A DNA stretch of 64,000 nucleotides from Glossina fuscipes (taxonomy: Eukaryota; Arthropoda; Insecta; Diptera; Glossinidae). Shown piece after piece: positions 33,725 to 42,959 of this stretch. A program made the translations under genes and the position numbers. Position 1 is the first letter of the stretch. Each line of letters opens with the position of its first letter. Location of the stretch: positions 42,675-106,674 of the forward strand of contig NW_023998566.1 of NCBI RefSeq assembly GCF_014805625.2. The letters run 5' to 3'. Below the pieces are notes generated by a model. That model made no database searches. It was not told the DNA's origin and saw only the letters and a program-made list of their open reading frames with translations.

Positions 33725-33960
33725 GAAAATTACTAAATCCGAAATTTGTGACCAGAAATATGTGCAAGTAAAGCAAAGAAAATATGTAAAACTAATTTTA
33801 TAGGAAAAGAAAACTTACCAAATCTGAAATTTGTGAACGAAAATATATGCAAATAAAGCAAAGAAAATATGTAAAGCTAATTTTATGGGGAAAGGAAAAA
33901 TTACTAAATCTGAAATTTGTGAACTAAAATATATGCAAATAAAGCAAAATAAACTAAAAT
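33725..33960. repeat. Tandem repeat, unit 86 bp, about 2.7 copies
   Basis: Units starting TTAC(T/C)AAATC(C/T)GAAATTTG at about 33,729, 33,815 and 33,901 share ATATATGCAAATAAAGCAAA and ATGTAAA(A/G)CTAATTTTAT. Confidence 0.9.
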
Positions 33961-35285
33961 TGCAAATCAGTAACAAATATGACTGTTTCAGCTTTTAATT
34001 AAACCAAAAAGAACAGAGAGAGGAAAAAAAAAAGGAAGAAATTTCTCCATCTGCTTGATCGTGTGCTAGTGTTTTACATGAATAAATAAGACCAAATTCC
34101 CTTTCATACAATGTGAGGATTTGAAGCAGGCAACAACCCCTTTGCTGTGAACAGGAACCGCCGATGTAGCAGCTACCGCAGCAGACACTACACCTACACC
34201 AATTGCATCACGTATTGTAAGTCATCTTAGTTCATTTAATTCCTTTTTTTGTCCCCGATGTGTGGCTGAGCGCGAGCTGCCACCGCTGTAGCTGAGATGA
34301 AGGGGGTGTGACAGACGGACGATAGACAACCGACGAGACCTTTTAATTTTTTTTTGTTGTATTCTTTGTCATGAGGCTCAGGGAGCCAAACCCCTGTCAA
34401 TAAATACTCTCTACCGGCAACAAAGGGGCTAGTACCGCGACAAATTGATTACCTTCCTGGAAAGTTATAGATGGAACATGGAAAATCAAACATGTTGAAA
34501 TGTTGCAATGTGATGACGTCAACCATTTAATATTCTATCTAGGCCACTTCACAAAGACTTTCTCAAACTACAGAAAAATGCTTCCATTTAGACCATTTCG
34601 GATTCGATTTGTCCTTGAACGAAAACACGTCAGTCCTCGAGATGTCATCGAAATAATTAAAGTTGAACATAAAATGAACATCAATCGATTGGTATCGGTC
34701 GGAAGGACAGACAACCAGGCTTTAATTCAGATTTACAAATGTCTCATGTCATTCGAGATGTCGCATAGATCCGTCCAAAGTAACATATTTGTTACTACAA
34801 GCCTCTTAGCGTATATAAATGATGAAAAATAATATAGAATCGAATTTGACATATATGGGAGCTGTGATCGCCGCCACTTCCCTATTCTCCGTTTCTCTTT
34901 TCCAAATAAATTTATATTTGAAATTATGTGTATGTGTATATATATATATATGTAAATATTTTGGATGACGTCTTTATTAAAGATAGGCGACGTTATCGCA
35001 ACTACGTTAAGCATAAGGCAGCTGCTGTGAAGCGCCAACATAATAATTACGGCTTCGCCGTTCATCGCAACAAAACATTCTACGTTAGGGGTAAAATATT
35101 ACCTATCATATATATTAGGGCAATTTTGTGTGTGCATTTACAAATTTCTAATAATTCTCTGGCGGTTCAACCTGATAACAATTAGGGGGCCAAATTTGTT
35201 CAAGAGTTACGTGAGCAAGAAAAGTGTAAACTTATGCATTGTGCGGAACCTATTAAAGGTAAAATTAAGTTGAATACGTTCTCAC
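33961..35285. other. SLC5 intron content, unassigned frames
   Basis: Lies within the large SLC5 intron. A plus-strand ATG frame of 110 codons (34,500-34,832) with mixed composition (RKHVSPRDVIEIIKVEHKMN) and another at 34,950-35,180 (FIKDRRRYRNYVKHKAAAVK) look coding-like but unrecognised. At 34,140-34,215 a piece reading TADVAATAADTTPTPIASRI is followed by GTAAGT. These may be transposon remains. Confidence 0.3.
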
Positions 35286-35351
35286 CTCGTCCATTATAAA
35301 GAATACGGAACAAAGGGTTCGTACAGCGTTATTAAATCGCATTCCCATGTA
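35286..35351 (-). pseudogene. SLC5 exon (YMGMRFN segment)
   Basis: Exactly 22 codons, YMGMRFNNAVRTLCSVFFIM plus DE, flanked by acceptor ...ATCATTCGTAG and donor GTGAGA. It joins in phase to SSYE of the previous exon across a 58-base intron; the family consensus is SSYEYLELRFN. Intact by itself. Confidence 0.8.
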
Positions 35352-35409
35352 CTACGAATGATATTAAGAAAGACAATTGCAAAAAACACGCGGAATTCAA
35401 CGGACAAAC

Positions 35410-35567
35410 CTCGTAAGACGAATGCACGCCGAGTACATAAAACGGGTACATAGGTGTATGCCACGGGAAATGCCATTGCAATTATAGCAACAGCAATCAG
35501 CGAGTACTGAGTGCCATAATAATAAATTTTTGATACCGTACCCAATATAGTGTCGCCATAGACATAG
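35410..35567 (-). pseudogene. SLC5 exon with frameshift in a T run
   Basis: Acceptor ...ACGTTACAG, then YVYGDTILGTVSKIYYYGTQ, a membrane helix (SLIAVAIIAMAFPVAYTYVP), then YVLGVHSSYE one frame over and donor GTTTGT. Family proteins read VPVFY-L--SSYEY here. The observed GTTTTATG is two T short of a run that would restore VPV-FY. The upstream boundary has a weaker companion exon (about 35,632-35,665: SLASYAIIFG) with donor GTACGT. Confidence 0.75.
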
Positions 35568-35859
35568 CTGTAACGTTATTATTTTTGAAAGTCATCAACT
35601 AAAGGATGCGTAGATATTAATTGCACGTACCTTCCAAATATAATAGCATAAGAGGCAAGAGATTATTGCCGAGGGATTAAAGATATGCAAAAAATTTCTT
35701 GCTGAGTTGGACAGCTTAACTTGGTCGTGCAATAACATAATTATACACACCACTTATGGTAAAGGGTATATTAAGTTAGTGTCTTCGTATGTAACACGCG
35801 GAAGGGCTTAAGATTAACCCAACTTTTATTATACCGATCGATTCTGATTTGATATAATC

Positions 35860-36120
35860 TTGTTTGTCCGTCTTATGCGATAGAGCCAGCGAAAACCGGA
35901 AGACAGTGGAAAGATTTAGAAGCGGGGTGTACATGAAAAGAAGGAAGGATGGCATTATCTACAAAATACGCCTAATGTACGACTACATCCATCTTGTAAT
36001 CGCTAATTATCGCTTGATGAAACGACACGGGCTCTTCGACCATGCTGTCCCAATAAAATTAAAAGACGAGTATCTGAAGGAGGCAAGCAACGCCGTTTGT
36101 GATTTCTGGCTGAATAGATG
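35860..36120 (+). mobile_element. P-element-like transposase fragment, copy 3
   Basis: Reads VLCDRASENRKTVERFRSGV, YMKRRKDGIIYKIRLMYDYI, HLVIANYRLMKRHGLFDHAV and DEYLKEASNAV. It aligns with VICDRSNANLNTMVKFNNGI, YKRKRADGTVYTIYHLVDYI and HLMHSIYYIMARNKKLFDIT in the copy at 43.0-44.7 kb. The CD...N block and the DYIHL block (DPPHLxK in P-type transposases) are preserved. Both ends are truncated. It sits just upstream of the SLC5 exons on the opposite strand and may mark the breakpoint of that gene. Confidence 0.7.
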
Positions 36121-36839
36121 GGTCGTAACGTTTCCAAGTGTAATATGCTTGAGCAGCAAACTGTTGTCAATGTGTATTTATGCGCAATTTTTCTCCTTAC
36201 CGTTGGATTGGTGAGAAATACTCACAGGTGCTTTCTTCAGAAAATTAAGCGCCTTTGCAACAAAAATTCTCCCTCGTTATATTTATTTTATTCATATAAA
36301 GCAAAAAAAAATAAAAAATAAAATAGACTAGGAATTACAGGACAGTTCAAGTTGCGCATGGCTTTCACATACTATACAATGCCTTTTATTCGTAATACCT
36401 TCCGTCGACAGCAATAGCGGCAGTTTCAAGTAACAGGCTCAGTGTTATCTTGCGGTTTTGGCATAAACTTGCGAAAGAATCTGATAATTTTTCTTCTTTC
36501 AAAAATCTTTGAGGAAAAATTTATTTAATTACGTAGTTATTCTTTTATGACAATTTAAATACATGGTGGTTACTACACATTTCGATCCTCGTAATCGAAA
36601 AAATATTTACTACATATTTCAAAGCCATTTGAAATTTTATATGGTATTATTCTTTGCCATAAAATGTAGAACAATGACCAAGGAATCCCTTTTTGCGTTT
36701 CTTCCTAACAAATCTATTGTCGGTCATGCATAATTGGGCATCTTAGGAAGTGAAGATTTTACGCTTTAGCTTCAAACAAACAATAATGAAAGAGTCAGGG
36801 AAGATGTCTCTAAATATAAAATGTTCTGTCTCTTAATGT
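36121..36839. other. AT-rich stretch, no gene seen
   Basis: No coding or repeat signal recognised; A/T runs near 36,300. Confidence 0.4.
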
Positions 36840-36865
36840 TTTCCCAATAATTGGTTACTAATCTG

Positions 36866-37869
36866 ATCGATCCGTTTCTTGTTGGCTCTGTGAGCGCTTT
36901 GGTCACGCAAAGTGTGTCGGTATTCTGGGCCGTGCTGCTGACGCAATCGATGACTCGTCCAAAGGCTTAAGATGGTCAAGTCCTGACTGTAGGCAGCGGG
37001 ACATTGACTTTTATAAACTTTTCACGGAGACGCGAAATGGTTTCTCGGAATTGAGTAGAAATCTCGGCTCCTTGTGGGAGAAGTTTGAGCTAATTAAGTC
37101 TAGGTTTGATGAGTGTCGTTTTATTCGGCACTAATCTTCTACCCGTAGCGTAGCGTGTGGGACGTCACCTCTGGGTTTCTCCAAATCTGATTCGTTGGTA
37201 CAAGTTACCGCTCCCTCTAACTCTAAAATGAATATTAATGTTTCCGATATTGCTGAGTCGGTTGGTAGCAAAACAGTTACAAACAAACCGGCAAGTCCGT
37301 CGGTTTTAAGCTACGCCGAAGTGGCAAGGGTATCTCCGCCCAGAGCCGCCGCTCACTCTAATCAAGCGCCATCGCCTAAAAATAATGAAGTGAAAAATAA
37401 ATCATCCTCTCCCCCTGGCTGTTCACGTGTGAACGCTGGTCACCAGACTGTGCAATTTTCACAAGCTGTCGGTACAAAGGCGATAACCCCATCTACATTC
37501 TCCCCAACTCTAAACTCTCCTATCGTGGACCCCCCTCCTGTTCCAAGTAACGACATTTGCTTGACGGCAGTTCCTCCCAGAAATGCTAGATTTGTGTCAA
37601 GACTGGCACCTGAAACATCGGTGGATAACATAAAAAGTTATCTGGCGGCGAAAGTCCCATCAGTCAACTTAAAGCGCGTTAACATTTTCAAAATGGCTCC
37701 TTCTCAATCTAGGGCAATCTCCTCTTTTAAAATATTAGTTCCGACTGAAAACAGTGATATGTTGTTAAACAAATCACTGTGGCTAGTAGGATCCTTAATT
37801 AAGGAATTTATCCCTCGAGATCGTCCCCGTAATATCAAGGCAATAGTCTTGTCGCCTTCCAAAAAATAA
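36866..37869 (+). pseudogene. CR1-like ORF1 (PHD-finger nucleic-acid-binding protein)
   Basis: The finger is formed by SCWLCERFGHAKCVG and, after about 25 residues, WSSPDCRQRDIDF; one Cys of the last pair has become Ser. Then come helix SLWEKFELIKSRF, a low-complexity Ser/Pro linker (SFAEVA-equivalent LSYAEVARVSPP at about 37,305) and a folded C-terminal module (ICLTAVPPRNARFVSRLAPE, VPSVNLKRVNIFKM, FKILVPTENSDMLLNK) resembling an RNA-binding domain. A TAA after FIRH (about 37,132) splits the frame. The product would coat element RNA in the cytoplasm and nucleus. Confidence 0.75.
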
Positions 37870-37879
37870 TTGTTTCTTC

Positions 37880-38640
37880 AGGCCCACTATCTCTCATTTA
37901 TCAAAATGTTAGGGGCCTAAATTCGAGAATTCGTTCCACTTTTCTAAATTTAGTGAGCACGTAGTTTTTCTGTTTGGCCTTTACTGAAACTTGGCTAAAA
38001 CCCGATCTTTATTCGTCGAAACTTTTTCATAATTCTTTCCAAGTCTTTAGAAATGATCGAGTGAATCGCATTGGTGGTGTTGTATTAATTGCCATATCTG
38101 CGTCAGACCCGTCCAATTTAACTGAATTTTCCACTTCTCCTGACGTTGAATTTATCGCTATCCGTGCGAATATGTCTGATAAACATCTATTTGTAACCTG
38201 CTTCTATATTCCCCCAAATTCTGATATCTTCATTGAAGAGAAACGCGCTGCCCTCATTTGTGAAGTGACCAAACGGTCTAGACCCATCGATTTGGTCGTT
38301 GCATTGGGTGACTTCAATTTGCCTCAAGTCACTAGGTGTAACACTGATAATTCTGGATGTTTGGTTCCTACTTCAACGTCTGATAGGGCTGTTGTGTTCT
38401 TTAGTGAATTGTTTGATCATAATTTGGGTCAATATAATCGTACCCCTAATTGTAATGGTAGACTGCTTGATCTCTGCTTTGCCAATTTTCCCGAAATTAA
38501 CGTAAATCGTTGTCCACCTTTTAGTTTACCTGAGGATCCTTATCATCCATCAATATGCATTTCCTTTCATCACATGAATGATGGTTTGTTGAAATGCCTT
38601 AATGTGCCAAATCAAACTTTTTTAAATAATTATTATGATT
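37880..38640 (+). pseudogene. CR1-like ORF2, endonuclease domain
   Basis: Reads YQNVRGLNSRIRSTFLNL, stop (TAG at about 37,961), LAFTETWLKPDLYSSK (the catalytic Glu region), VFRNDRVNRIGGVVLIAI, LVVALGDFNLPQVTRC (Asp/Asn motif), RLLDLCFANFPE and PEDPYHPSICISF (terminal His motif). Apart from the early stop the endonuclease motifs are intact. It would cleave the target strand for priming. Confidence 0.8.
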
Positions 38641-40605
38641 TTCATAACATCAATATTGTATTGCTAAAACATCGTCTTACACATTTGACCCTTGATTTCT
38701 CAACTGGTAGTATTGAAAGCTTATTGTCATCGTTCTACAATACATTAAATATAGCTATTGCTGCATCTGTTCCGATCAAGCAGTGTCGACCTCGAAGCAG
38801 GTGTCCCCAGTGGTTTAATAAGACAATTAAATATCACAAGAATAGAAAAAATTCGCTATTCAAAAAATATTCGAAAAGTGCCTCTGTGCTCGACTATGTC
38901 GCTTACTCGGTGGCGAGGCATAGATTTCACTCCCTCAACCATCATTATTACTGCAGATACCTTCAGTTCATTAAATCCTGTCTGTTTGCTAATCCTAAAT
39001 TCTTCTTTAAATTTGTTAACTCTAAAAGAAAAATATCCACATATCCCTCTCATGTTTCTTTTAATGGCTCTGATTCCTCGGATGATTTTGAAATCTCAAA
39101 TCTATTTGCTGAGTGTTTCCGACGAAACTTTTCGATTGCTAATTTCGATTTATCAGCAAACTACCCATATCCTCTAACTAACTCGGTTTCAATACCTAGC
39201 TTGGTTATTTCGGAAGATGACGTTTTTAAAGGGTTGAGTTCTCTAAAATATAGCTGTTCGCCTGGACCTGATGGAATTCCATCATGTGTACTTAAATCTT
39301 GCGCTGTCGAGTTATGTGGTGTGATCTCAAAGATTTTTAACATGTCCTTGTATTTAGGTGTTTTCCCTTCATGTTGGAAGAGTAGTTTTCTTATTCCTAA
39401 CCACAAAAGTGGAAGTAGACAATTTGTTGAGAACTACAGAGGCATAGCTAAGTTGAGTGTCTTACCCAAGTTGTTCGAGCGTATTGTGACTCAGCATCTG
39501 GCCTTTGCCATTAATTCGTATATTTCTCCGCACCAGCACGGCTTTCGGAAAGGGCGATCTACAGTCACCAACTTGTTAGAGTTTACCTGTCATGTTTTCA
39601 AGGCTTTTTCTAGTGGCTCTCGCACAGATGTTATTTACACTGATTCAAGTAAAGTATTTGATATGGTTAACCACGGACTACTTATCTTTAAACTCCAAGC
39701 CTCTGGTTTCCCACCCTACTTAGTGAAATAGATAAGCTCTTATCTGCACAATAGATCCTTCAGGGTTTTGTTTAACTTCATCACCTCGGATGAATTCCCC
39801 GTTACGTCTGGCGTACCTCAAGGAAGTCACTTAGGTCCCATTTTATTTAGTTTATACATTAACGATCTCCCATCGGTGGTTAACTCCAGCCAGATTTTAA
39901 TGTATCCTGATGATGTGAAACTGTTTTCTTCCTTCTCTGTTGAATCGCAATCACATCAGCTTCAAGGTGATTTGGATAATTTTGTTGCATGGTGCTCTTT
40001 GAATCTTCTGACACTAAATGAGAGTAAATGTAAGAAGTTTTCTTTCTGAAAAAGAAAGTTATTTATTACTCGATTCGATCACAGATTTAGGCGTTCTATT
40101 TGACCATAGGTTACGTTTTAACTTGCATATTGAGCTCTCGATTAGCAAAGCTAGGTCCGCGCTTGGTTTTATAAAAAGGTGTTCCAAAGAGCTTGATGAT
40201 CCCTACATTACGTAAAGGCGGTACATGTGTTTGATTAGACCCATACTCGAGTATGCCTCAGTTGTGTGGTCTCCTTCATATAGGTGCTATGTAGATTCAA
40301 TTGAATCTGTTCAAAAGCAATTCTTGCTGTTTGCCCTTAGAAATTTGGGTTGGGATCCGATTGCCTCTCTTCCTCCATATGAATATAGGTTGCTTCTGCT
40401 GTCCCTACCGTCTCTTGAGAAACGTAGGTTTATTACTTGGTGAAATAAGCTTTAATGTCCCCAACCGCTTCTCTAGGCACTTTATCTTGGTTAAGCTTAA
40501 TCAGTGTAAATTTAATTATGAGCTGTTCAATCCGCTCCGAGTTGTTTGCAAGAACCTAAATGATATCTATCACTTATTCTCATTATCGGACTCTTTAAAG
40601 TCCAT
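38641..40605 (+). pseudogene. CR1-like ORF2, reverse transcriptase domain
   Basis: Linker RSRCPQWFNKTIKYHKNRKN and CRYLQFIKSCLFANPKFFFK; then CSPGPDGIPSCVLKSC; NYRGIAKLSVLPKLFERIV; HGFRKGRSTVTNLLEF; motif A DVIYTDSSKVFDMVNHGLL; stop at 39,728; SGVPQGSHLGPILFSLYIND; catalytic loop ILMYPDDVKLFSS, where the usual Tyr-Ala-Asp-Asp has Pro for Ala; then NLLTLNESKCKKFSF, GFIKRCSKELDDPY, RPILEYASVVWSP and ELFNPLRVVCKNLND up to the gap. Frame changes near 40,050 and 40,440, plus a TAA at 40,214. Confidence 0.85.
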
Positions 40606-40705
40606 NNNNNNNNNNNNNNNNNNNNNNNNNNNNNNNNNNNNNNNNNNNNNNNNNNNNNNNNNNNNNNNNNNNNNNNNNNNNNNNNNNNNNNNNNNNNNNN
40701 NNNNN
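40606..40705. other. Assembly gap of 100 N
   Basis: Exactly 100 unknown bases inside the LINE 3' region. Flanking LINE sequence continues on both sides (coding DSLKS before; 3' UTR after), so little is probably missing, but the true length is unknown. Confidence 0.99.
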
Positions 40706-40830
40706 TATACTTATATTAAATTTTATTATTGATTAATATAAGTTTTGTATTATGAGCCAATTGAACTCGACTAATATTTGGTTAGTTGAGTTTCTAGTAT
40801 AAGTAGAATTAAAAGAAATAAATAAATAAG
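40706..40830 (+). mobile_element. CR1-like LINE 3' UTR and tail
   Basis: Shares CAATTGAACTCGACT and GTTGAGTTTCTAGTATAAGT with the element end at 55.74-55.8 kb. Both finish in AAATAAAT repeats. The shared terminal hairpin-prone GAACTCGACT...AGTTGAGTTTC is a plausible RT recognition structure. Confidence 0.8.
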
Positions 40831-41396
40831 AAGCTGTAATCGAATCAAGTTTAACAATATTTCTCGATATTTTGAAGCATATTTTAAAATGAGCGAAAAT
40901 TTTTTGCATTCGTGATAAATCTCAAATGAAATTGAGCTATTTATTGGACTGGGCTCATGTATGAGGCACGTTTAAGTTACACAATTATTTTTGCGATATG
41001 CACTATGGCATGTGCGTATAGAGGGAACATGCGAATATAACATGCAGACGTTCATATTCCCCCTCTTTTGAAGTTGGAGACATGTGAATATGTCCAGTGA
41101 TCAAATCTTTAATTCCCTCTTTTCTTGTTACTGTTTTCTTGTGTGTTATTTCTTCTCTTTACCAAAAATTTTTAATTTGCGTTTATTACCTTTTCAATAA
41201 TCTTCTAAATAATGTTTTTCTGTCAAACATCATCGAAAAATTTACCGAAATAGCACTGATAATTGTTCATTTCTAAAAGTTCTTTGATAAGTCTTGCATT
41301 CGCCGGTCTTTTAAAATGTAAGTCTGCATTTACTAATGTAGAAATATAGCGAATCAAATTGATTGAAATTATTCCGTTTGAAGTGCTTCAAGTTAC
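40831..41396. other. AT-rich stretch, no gene seen
   Basis: No coding or repeat signal that I can support. Confidence 0.4.
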
Positions 41397-41731
41397 CTGT
41401 GGGTAAAAAGTTCCAGATAGTCCATATTGATTTCTTCTAATTTCGTTGGTTTTGTTGATCCAATTACTCCAACGGGAAGGGTAGTGCCCACTCCAACAGG
41501 ATTTGTCCAGTGGTATGACATTAAAAAAACCGGATTTATGTCAGGTTGTTCTTGAGGTTCAGGTAGAGTAGCATTAAAAGGACATTCCGAGACGCTAAAA
41601 GGGATTTTGTCGCCTACGACTAAATCCATGTAAGAGGCAATCTGTATACCAAAGACAATCCAACCGCCCATTAAATAAGCAATTATTCCGCCTGTTAATG
41701 CGCCTATACTGTTCGTCCAAGGGAATATATA
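41397..41731 (-). pseudogene. SLC5-type transporter, C-terminal exon fragment
   Basis: Reads IFPWTNSIGALTGGIIAYLM, GGWIVFGIQIASYMDLVVGD, KIPFSVSECPFNATLPEPQE, FLMSYHWTNPVGVGTTL and, through KPTKLEEINMDYLELFTHR, a donor-like CACAG|GTAACT. This matches the last extracellular loop and final helices of SLC5 transporters (PWANxxGAxxGG...; YxxSYxWxxxxG). It begins abruptly at the SRP72 fragment. Being C-terminal yet upstream (in gene direction) of the N-terminal exons at 32.5-35.6 kb, it belongs to another copy or to a rearranged one. Confidence 0.75.
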
Positions 41732-42255
41732 CGTTTATTATTCATACCCAAATATAAAGTAACCAGGGCCGACACTATCCCGGGTTTATATTTGGCCTCG
41801 CCCAAAGATAATAAAATATCTATAGCTTCCTTACGAGCACCTTGAACAAGTAAAAATTGGACGATAGCGAATTTGCTGGCAAAAGCTTCTTCTTTATTCG
41901 CAGTACTAGCTGCGTGCTTTTGCAGCAATTCTACGACCTCTTTGTGCTTCTTATCCTTGGTGAATTGAACGGCTCTGATAAGTAGAGACTGAAAGTACAT
42001 ATCAGGATATTGTTCCGCTAACTTCGTGCTGAGTAGATGTATCTGATCACTGGCGTTCGTAAACAATGCTAGAAGACAATTATTAAGAGCAACAGCTTTT
42101 TTCTGTCGTGCCGTCAACTTGTGCTCACAGGCATCTGCAATAACTTACTTCCATTCGTGTAAACTTTGATATAAGACTTTCCTTTCGGTTAACACCATTC
42201 ATTTGCTCGTCTGCTTGTATGTCGTGACCGATTTCAACAATGCCTGCCGAGAATC
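41732..42255 (-). pseudogene. Srp72: SRP72 (signal recognition particle subunit) fragment
   Basis: Encodes ADACEHKLTARQKKAVALNN, CLLALFTNASDQIHLLSTKL, AEQYPDMYFQSLLIRAVQFT, KDKKHKEVVELLQKHAAS, then KFAIVQFLLVQGARKEAIDI and LLSLGEAKYKPGIVSALVTL, ending LYLGMNNK. These are tetratricopeptide-type helices from the middle of SRP72, the 72-kDa SRP subunit that with SRP68 binds 7SL RNA. Upstream, NGVNRKESLISKFTRMEV fits the preceding SRP72 segment (family: NN..VxNKxxxLFDSKxRM) but is separated by an AAGT tandem duplication at about 42,140 that shifts the frame. A short intron-like GTAAGC...CGGCAG (42,247-42,306) precedes it. N- and C-terminal thirds are missing. Confidence 0.8.
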
Positions 42256-42539
42256 GGATATAATAAAATAATTTTATAATCAAATAATTTTATTCCAACG
42301 GCTTACCTGTAAACTAAAAGCGATATACATGGAAACACTGCCAGAAAACATTGTACCAATTGCACCGAAACGACCATCATCACGAAGGCTTCTTCCACAC
42401 AATCGCAAAGTAGAAGAATGTGCAGAGCCTGATTTTTACGGTTTTCCGCACCACCCTTGGTGTACCGTGATAGGCGCGTTTCCAATTGTTTTAAATGGCT
42501 GGCTCCCCAGTAGGGCTACACCATTATATACATATACAT

Positions 42540-42590
42540 ATACAATATTATTTACAACAATAATAATAATAATAATAATAATACATAGGA
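42540..42590. repeat. AAT/ATA microsatellite
   Basis: Preceded by catatacatatac; about eight AAT units. Confidence 0.95.
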
Positions 42591-42694
42591 ATACAAAATA
42601 ATATGTGATATGATAATACGTAATAAATAAAAAGCCCCGCTAATACATACATATATATAAAGAAATAAAAATTACTGGTATGCCGGTGTGCTGA

Positions 42695-42838
42695 CATCTG
42701 CAAAAGAAAAAGAAATATTGTGATTAATAAATTTTATATACAAAGATGATCACAAACTTACCATTGGCCTATGGAAGTATCCCATTCTGCTGAAACGATG
42801 AGTGGAGGTGCAGAAGGAAGCATGCTCGATGATCTAAA
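42695..42838 (-). other. Possible small exon pair, unrecognised
   Basis: Minus strand: acceptor TTTTATTTTAG at about 42,838, about 70 coding bases (either IIEHASFCTSTHRFSRMGYF or, one frame over, SSSMLPSAPPLIVSAEWDTS), donor GTAAGTTTG, and about 60 bases on an acceptor TTCTTTTGCAG followed by ATGTCAGCACACC. Splice consensus is strong on both sides. The product is not recognisable; it may be an untranslated exon. Confidence 0.3.
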
Positions 42839-42959
42839 ATAAAATAAAAAGAAATGAATAAATTATACATAATAATAAGTAACGATAAATGCAAAATTTC
42901 CTTTAGCATGTAGCGAATCTTCGTCTATATGAGGCGGCGAACGGATAGCTGGATTTGAT

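Larger units (their letters stand above)
32490..35665 (-). pseudogene. SLC5-type sodium-coupled solute transporter, partial gene
   Basis: Four exons in the right order on the minus strand encode consecutive N-terminal parts of an SLC5 (SMCT/SMVT-like) transporter: YVYGDTILG and IYYYGTQYSLIAVAII; YMGMRFNNAVRTLCSVFFIM; VTGVHAIIVSTIMCVLCVAY; GGIRAVVYTDAWQVFVMFW. Splice sites are canonical GT-AG, codon phase is kept between exons, and introns of 58 and 70 bases are typical for flies. An exon for the helix between FFIM and VTG is not found in the 2.5-kb intron, which is full of LTR-like and satellite DNA. The exon at 35,410-35,567 carries a frameshift. The 5' end is cut near 35,665, just before a transposase fragment at 35.86 kb. 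Such proteins import monocarboxylates, vitamins or iodide with sodium at the plasma membrane. Confidence 0.8.
36840..40830 (+). mobile_element. CR1-like LINE, best-preserved copy
   Basis: A non-LTR retrotransposon about 4 kb long with ORF1, ORF2 (endonuclease then RT) and a 3' UTR ending in AAATAAATAAATAAG. It carries a PHD-type finger in ORF1 and the RT wording NYRGIAKLSVLPKLFE, HGFRKGRSTVTNLL. Both features point to the CR1/jockey-related clades, CR1 being favoured because PHD-finger ORF1 is documented there. Inactivating damage: stops at about 37,132, 37,961 and 39,728, frameshifts near 40,050 and 40,440, a deletion near 40,440 and an altered catalytic loop. A 100-N gap sits near the 3' end. 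The pieces at 1, 0.3, 7.4, 8.1, 15.1 and 55.3 kb match it. Confidence 0.85.

Noticed and set aside
34500..34832. Plus-strand 110-codon ATG frame as a confirmed gene
   Set aside because: Coding-like but no homology that I recognise and it lies in an intron full of repeats; reported only as intron content.
41709..41732. A 24-base intron (GTATAT...AACAG) between SRP72 and SLC5 pieces
   Set aside because: SLC5 coding sequence (FPWTNS) reads straight through the supposed intron, so it is not an intron.
42140..42155. A 14-base micro-intron GTAAGTTATTGCAG in the SRP72 piece
   Set aside because: Explained by an AAGT duplication within coding sequence; far below any known spliceosomal intron length.
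42329..42601. Plus-strand ATG frame (METLPENIVPIAPKRP...)
   Set aside because: No recognisable domain; it ends in a microsatellite, and the opposite strand shows an SRP72 fragment with an adjoining donor. Not supported as a gene.
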